Positions 61,701-64,000 of a stretch of DNA of 64,000 nt are shown piece after piece. A model generated the notes under the pieces. It did no database searches. It saw only the letters and a list, made by a program, of their open reading frames with translations, and was not told where the DNA came from. Origin of the DNA: Chitinophaga caseinilytica (GTDB lineage Bacteria; Bacteroidota; Bacteroidia; Chitinophagales; Chitinophagaceae); NCBI RefSeq assembly GCF_038396765.1, contig NZ_CP150096.1, positions 4,199,001 to 4,263,000 of the forward strand, given 5' to 3'. Each line of letters opens with the position of its first letter. Position 1 is the first letter of the stretch. Made by a program: the position numbers and the translations under genes.

Positions 61701-64000
61701 TGATCGACAAGTCTGGCCCCGCAAGCCATACGGCCATAGCGGGCGGCCCCATCAGCTACACGATCGTGGTGGTGAATAATGGCCCGAGCGATGCGGTGAA
61801 CACCGTCATTACGGATAACGTGCCTCCCGAGATTTCGCAGGTGCAGTGGACGGCCACCGCAGAAGGGGCCGCATCCATTACAGGCAGCAATTCAGGTACG
61901 GGCAATGCGGTTAGGTTGACGGGGAATTTCCCGGCCGGCAGCTCCAACCGTATCGTGATCCGTATAAACGGCACCGTGAGTCCCGATTTTGCGGAGACGC
62001 TCTCCAACACGGCTACGGCCACACCTTCGGAAGCGGGCGCAGACCCGGTTTCGGACGTCGAATCCACCGTGGTTTCCAAAGATGTGGACCTGACGATCGT
62101 GAAAGCCGGGCCGGCATTCGCGGTGGCGGGTGAACAGATCGCTTATACCATCACCGTATCCAATACCGGCATTTCCAATTCTTCCAACTCAGTCATCCAC
62201 GACCTGCTGCCCGCCGGCCTATCCAATGGCAGCTGGACGGCCACCGTTACACAAGGCACGGCGGTGATCGTTAGCGGCGCCTCCGGATCGGGAAATACCA
62301 TCGACGTGACGGCCAACATGAACGCAGGCTCCACGATCACGATCATTGTGCATGCCACCATCGTTCCCGGCGCCACCGGCGTTATCCGCAACACATCCAC
62401 GGTAACGCCTTCCGAGCCGGGCACTTCGCCGGTTACGTCTAACGAAGTGGTGACGGAATTGACTTCCCGCGCAACGCTGACGATCGATAAATCCGGGCCA
62501 GACAATGCTTCTGCCGGCGATCAGATCACCTATGTCATTACGGTCGGCAATGCCGGACCGAGCAATGCACGGAATATTACGGTAACAGACGTGGTACCGG
62601 CTTCGATTACGCGCGCCACCTGGTTTGCCGTAACGTCGGGCAATGCGATCATCACCAGTTCGCCCACCGGAACGGGTAATAATATTTCATTGACGGCCAA
62701 CATCGATGCAGGGCAGAGCAACCTGATCCGGATCACCGTCAACGGTACGATCAGTCCCGATTTCGACGGTACCATCATCAACACGGCCATCGTGACGCCG
62801 TCGGGCACCTCCAGCACAGGCGATACTTCCACCAAAGTCACGACCGTTCAGCGGACACCCGTGCTCGGGATTATCAAATCCGCGGTAGACACGGTTTTGG
62901 CGGGAGACAGCATCATTTACAATATCGAAGTCTTTAATACCAGCAACGCTTCGGCGCAGAATGTAGTGATTACGGACGTAGTGCCCGCATCGATCAGTGG
63001 TGTGAGCTGGACGGCCACCCGCAGCGGACTGGCAACGGTTACCAGCGGCGCCACAGGAACAGGGAATAATGTTTCGGTGACGGCCAACATCCCGGCGGGC
63101 CGGGTACACCGCATCCTCATCACGGTGAAAGGGAAAACGAATCCCGCAATATCCGGGCAGATCCAGAACATCGCCACGGCAACGCCTTCAGAGCCGGGCG
63201 CTTCCGCCGTTTCCGATACGGCAACGGTAGTGGTGCAGCGCATCCCGGAACTGATCATCCAGAAAACCGGGCCGGCTAAATTATCGGCCGGAGAGCAGAT
63301 CGTTTATACCGTAAGCGTCCGCAACAATTCACCGTCTGACGCACAAAACGTTTCGATCACTGACCTCATTCCCGCACCGGTGACCAATGTTAGCTGGACG
63401 GCAGTGGGACAGGGTTCGGCCACGATACTCGGCGGTGCTTCCGGTACGGGGAATACTTTGGCTGTGCAGGCCAACATCCCGGGCGGCAATTCGGCCGGCA
63501 ACGTGGTGCTGATCACGGTTACCGGCATCGTGGACCCGCTGTTCAGCGGCAGCTTCACCAACACCGCAACGGCAACACCAACAGAGCCGGATGCAAAGCC
63601 GGTCACCTCGCAGCAGGTAACCACCACCGTCACCCGCGAAACATCGGTAAGAGTACGGAAGAACGGCCCTGCGACTGCGGCGGCCGGGGAAACGATCAGT
63701 TACACATTGATCGTGACCAATGGCGGCCCATCGGCCGTGAAAGAGGTGCAGATCACCGACGCGCTGAATGCCGTTCTGACGAACACGGCCTGGTTCGCCA
63801 CCGCAACGGGCGGCGCAACCATCACAGCTGGCGCTACGGGAACGGGGAACAGTCTGCTGGTGAAAGGCAGCATCCCCGCGGTACAGGGAATGATCACCAT
63901 CAACATCACGGGCTCCATTCGCCCGGATGCAACGATCGATACGATCCGCAATTTCGCGGTAGCGGTTTCTGACGAAGCCCCCGGCAAACCGGTGAACTCG
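58766..64000 (+). CDS. Large DUF11-repeat surface protein (3' truncated by window)
   Basis: The frame is open from ATG 58766 to the window end (1745 codons) without a stop. Long signal region at about 10-50 (SAALRTLLPAAVLLALSGMVRG). Residues about 50-260 are a beta-rich N-terminal domain (FEFSAWIMNINPSRG; LALDDIAFAACG), followed by Ig-like and SprB-type modules. From about residue 716 (codon near 60915) come eight tandem DUF11 repeats of about 130 aa, each starting with an LxIxKxGP motif and AGEQIxY; starts are near 60915, 61308, 61698, 62090, 62478, 62868, 63251 and 63650. Such proteins are T9SS-exported adhesins; the C-terminal sorting domain would lie outside the window. Confidence 0.9.
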   Translation, partial: MARMLRILKLSVPSRAKLPGFLSAALRTLLPAAVLLALSGMVRGQSCTGSLGDPVFLETFGTAPSTARPSLGPALPAGMTTYIQYYPGLGGRPMGPYPGQYVISNTTRGYNNTYFVDRPDHTTGDFTGRCMVVDAEATPGRFYERTITGLCAGTTFEFSAWIMNINPSRGVANPSLRFDIMDANNPNGTPLTQVSTGQVAYQAPGTWVRLAGLFQMPSTTSSIILRIYSNTPNSNGNDLALDDIAFAACGPPITFSQGAGTVCAGGNTSVNVSLPAGSYSSYYFQLQRRQLGTSNWENIGTVINNGASNQRSFPIANAQAGFEYRVEAAGGQAEINNANCRVVSDPLEVKVIDYTVAISGNSPVCYNTAATLTATVTPKAGTGTPTTGFTYVWESSPAGANNWSVMTGQTGPTLNTGALTEPRDYRVTASVAGCQGDGVSNIYTVNVERELAMTVGTLADICQGVTSVNLPYTILSGNPDRYSITTTNLPGFQAVTLANLPASPIPVAIPAGTAPGTYNFTILFNKSGVNCNSPVYPFSLTVSAPPSPALAGPDQELCAVTSTPMAATPPAVGQGTWTMVSGPTNVTFSDPNSATATVSGLVPGAYVLRWTVANGGCPPVSDDVTIGIEAQPTPANAGPDQTQYNSGTFVNQANNPTNGAGTWTVISGNASLGDIHDPFTTALLTPNTSATLVWTVANNNCPPSTDTVVLRFVSQADIQIEKTVVESGPYIAGQDFSYRIVVRNAGPSNDPAVFIRDDLPAAFIPANIHVTATGSAAILNNQSTGRSIVVNADIPVGASTIEILVEGKIDPGFEGDLTNTATATSPDIPDPDGASSTVTVPVVRRPFFEVLKRAPSSTVAGEEISFGVRVGNTGLGNAENTVFTDVISTKMSNVRWSAVATGKVSIVSGATGTGSTVSVTANYPAGDTGHLYVTVTGTVNSDATGTIENTGTATPSEPTVGPSQSNTTSTLIISSPGLLIDKSGPASHTAIAGGPISYTIVVVNNGPSDAVNTVITDNVPPEISQVQWTATAEGAASITGSNSGTGNAVRLTGNFPAGSSNRIVIRINGTVSPDFAETLSNTATATPSEAGADPVSDVESTVVSKDVDLTIVKAGPAFAVAGEQIAYTITVSNTGISNSSNSVIHDLLPAGLSNGSWTATVTQGTAVIVSGASGSGNTIDVTANMNAGSTITIIVHATIVPGATGVIRNTSTVTPSEPGTSPVTSNEVVTELTSRATLTIDKSGPDNASAGDQITYVITVGNAGPSNARNITVTDVVPASITRATWFAVTSGNAIITSSPTGTGNNISLTANIDAGQSNLIRITVNGTISPDFDGTIINTAIVTPSGTSSTGDTSTKVTTVQRTPVLGIIKSAVDTVLAGDSIIYNIEVFNTSNASAQNVVITDVVPASISGVSWTATRSGLATVTSGATGTGNNVSVTANIPAGRVHRILITVKGKTNPAISGQIQNIATATPSEPGASAVSDTATVVVQRIPELIIQKTGPAKLSAGEQIVYTVSVRNNSPSDAQNVSITDLIPAPVTNVSWTAVGQGSATILGGASGTGNTLAVQANIPGGNSAGNVVLITVTGIVDPLFSGSFTNTATATPTEPDAKPVTSQQVTTTVTRETSVRVRKNGPATAAAGETISYTLIVTNGGPSAVKEVQITDALNAVLTNTAWFATATGGATITAGATGTGNSLLVKGSIPAVQGMITINITGSIRPDATIDTIRNFAVAVSDEAPGKPVNS

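Noticed and set aside
1..64000. CRISPR array
   Set aside because: No cluster of regularly spaced short repeats with unique spacers; the only arrays are the DUF11 coding repeats and short half-sites.

Overview
The window comes from a member of the Bacteroidota, most likely Chitinophagaceae and close to Chitinophaga. The evidence is a PorP/SprF-type protein and a PorG-like DUF6089 protein, a TamA/TamB pair, an orphan Rhs core of the GKENDNEVK type, TAnnTTTG promoter boxes, a GH106 rhamnosidase and a DUF11-repeat surface protein. Genus level is inference.

Region 1 (1-18163) is an accessory island. Two tandem copies of a segment of at least 4.8 kb lie in direct orientation with a period of about 9.63 kb (1-4788, entering from outside the window, and 9632-14417). 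Each copy carries a pair of 4-nt-overlapping tyrosine recombinases, a RadC-HTH protein, a scar with the 3' ends of tmRNA and a tRNA, a 225-bp imperfect inverted repeat around a DUF1737 gene, a small zinc-ribbon gene and an unknown gene. Each copy ends a few codons inside a bacteroidal Rhs core, and there a different toxin C-terminus plus immunity gene follows. Cassette 1 has an ADP-ribosyltransferase-like end and a 102-aa partner; cassette 2 has an unrecognised end and a 55-aa two-helix membrane partner. Each cassette is followed by an inverted XRE regulator, intact after cassette 1 and dead after cassette 2. Between the copies lies a CHC2/Toprim primase and an AAA+ helicase, apparently one protein split at a T6 tract, followed by iteron-like repeats. 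Behind cassette 2, a dead XRE gene, a start-less ORF and a diverged RadC look like a third, decayed unit. The layout suggests an integrating, self-replicating element that brings in or shuffles Rhs toxin tips.

Region 2 (18164-29400) is mixed: an unknown conserved protein, an SGNH hydrolase and a paralogue of its N-terminal module, a small cluster of immunity-like genes (DUF4279 and unknowns), a coiled-coil/beta-barrel envelope protein, a MoeA-like protein and a PorP/SprF protein.

Region 3 (29400-64000) looks like ordinary chromosome: TamA/TamB, a DUF6089 protein, a His/Asp-rich secreted peptide, a large GH106 rhamnosidase, RF3, an ABC/FtsX-type permease, a class II Fic protein with a 79-aa leader gene, a DUF4197 lipoprotein, TsaD and TrmN6 (both acting on tRNA position 37), a CehA/PHP-like hydrolase, an HxlR regulator apparently broken at an A7 tract, DUF6194, a FkbM-like protein, a RibD-like reductase, a saccharopine/alanine-dehydrogenase-like enzyme, tRNA-Leu(CAA), an AraC regulator, an NTF2-like protein, and the first 1745 codons of a DUF11-repeat protein that runs off the end.

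All calls come from reading the sequence; no database search or alignment program was run. Three homopolymers (T6, A7 and C14/C12) coincide with frame breaks or copy differences, so part of this may be sequencing error.
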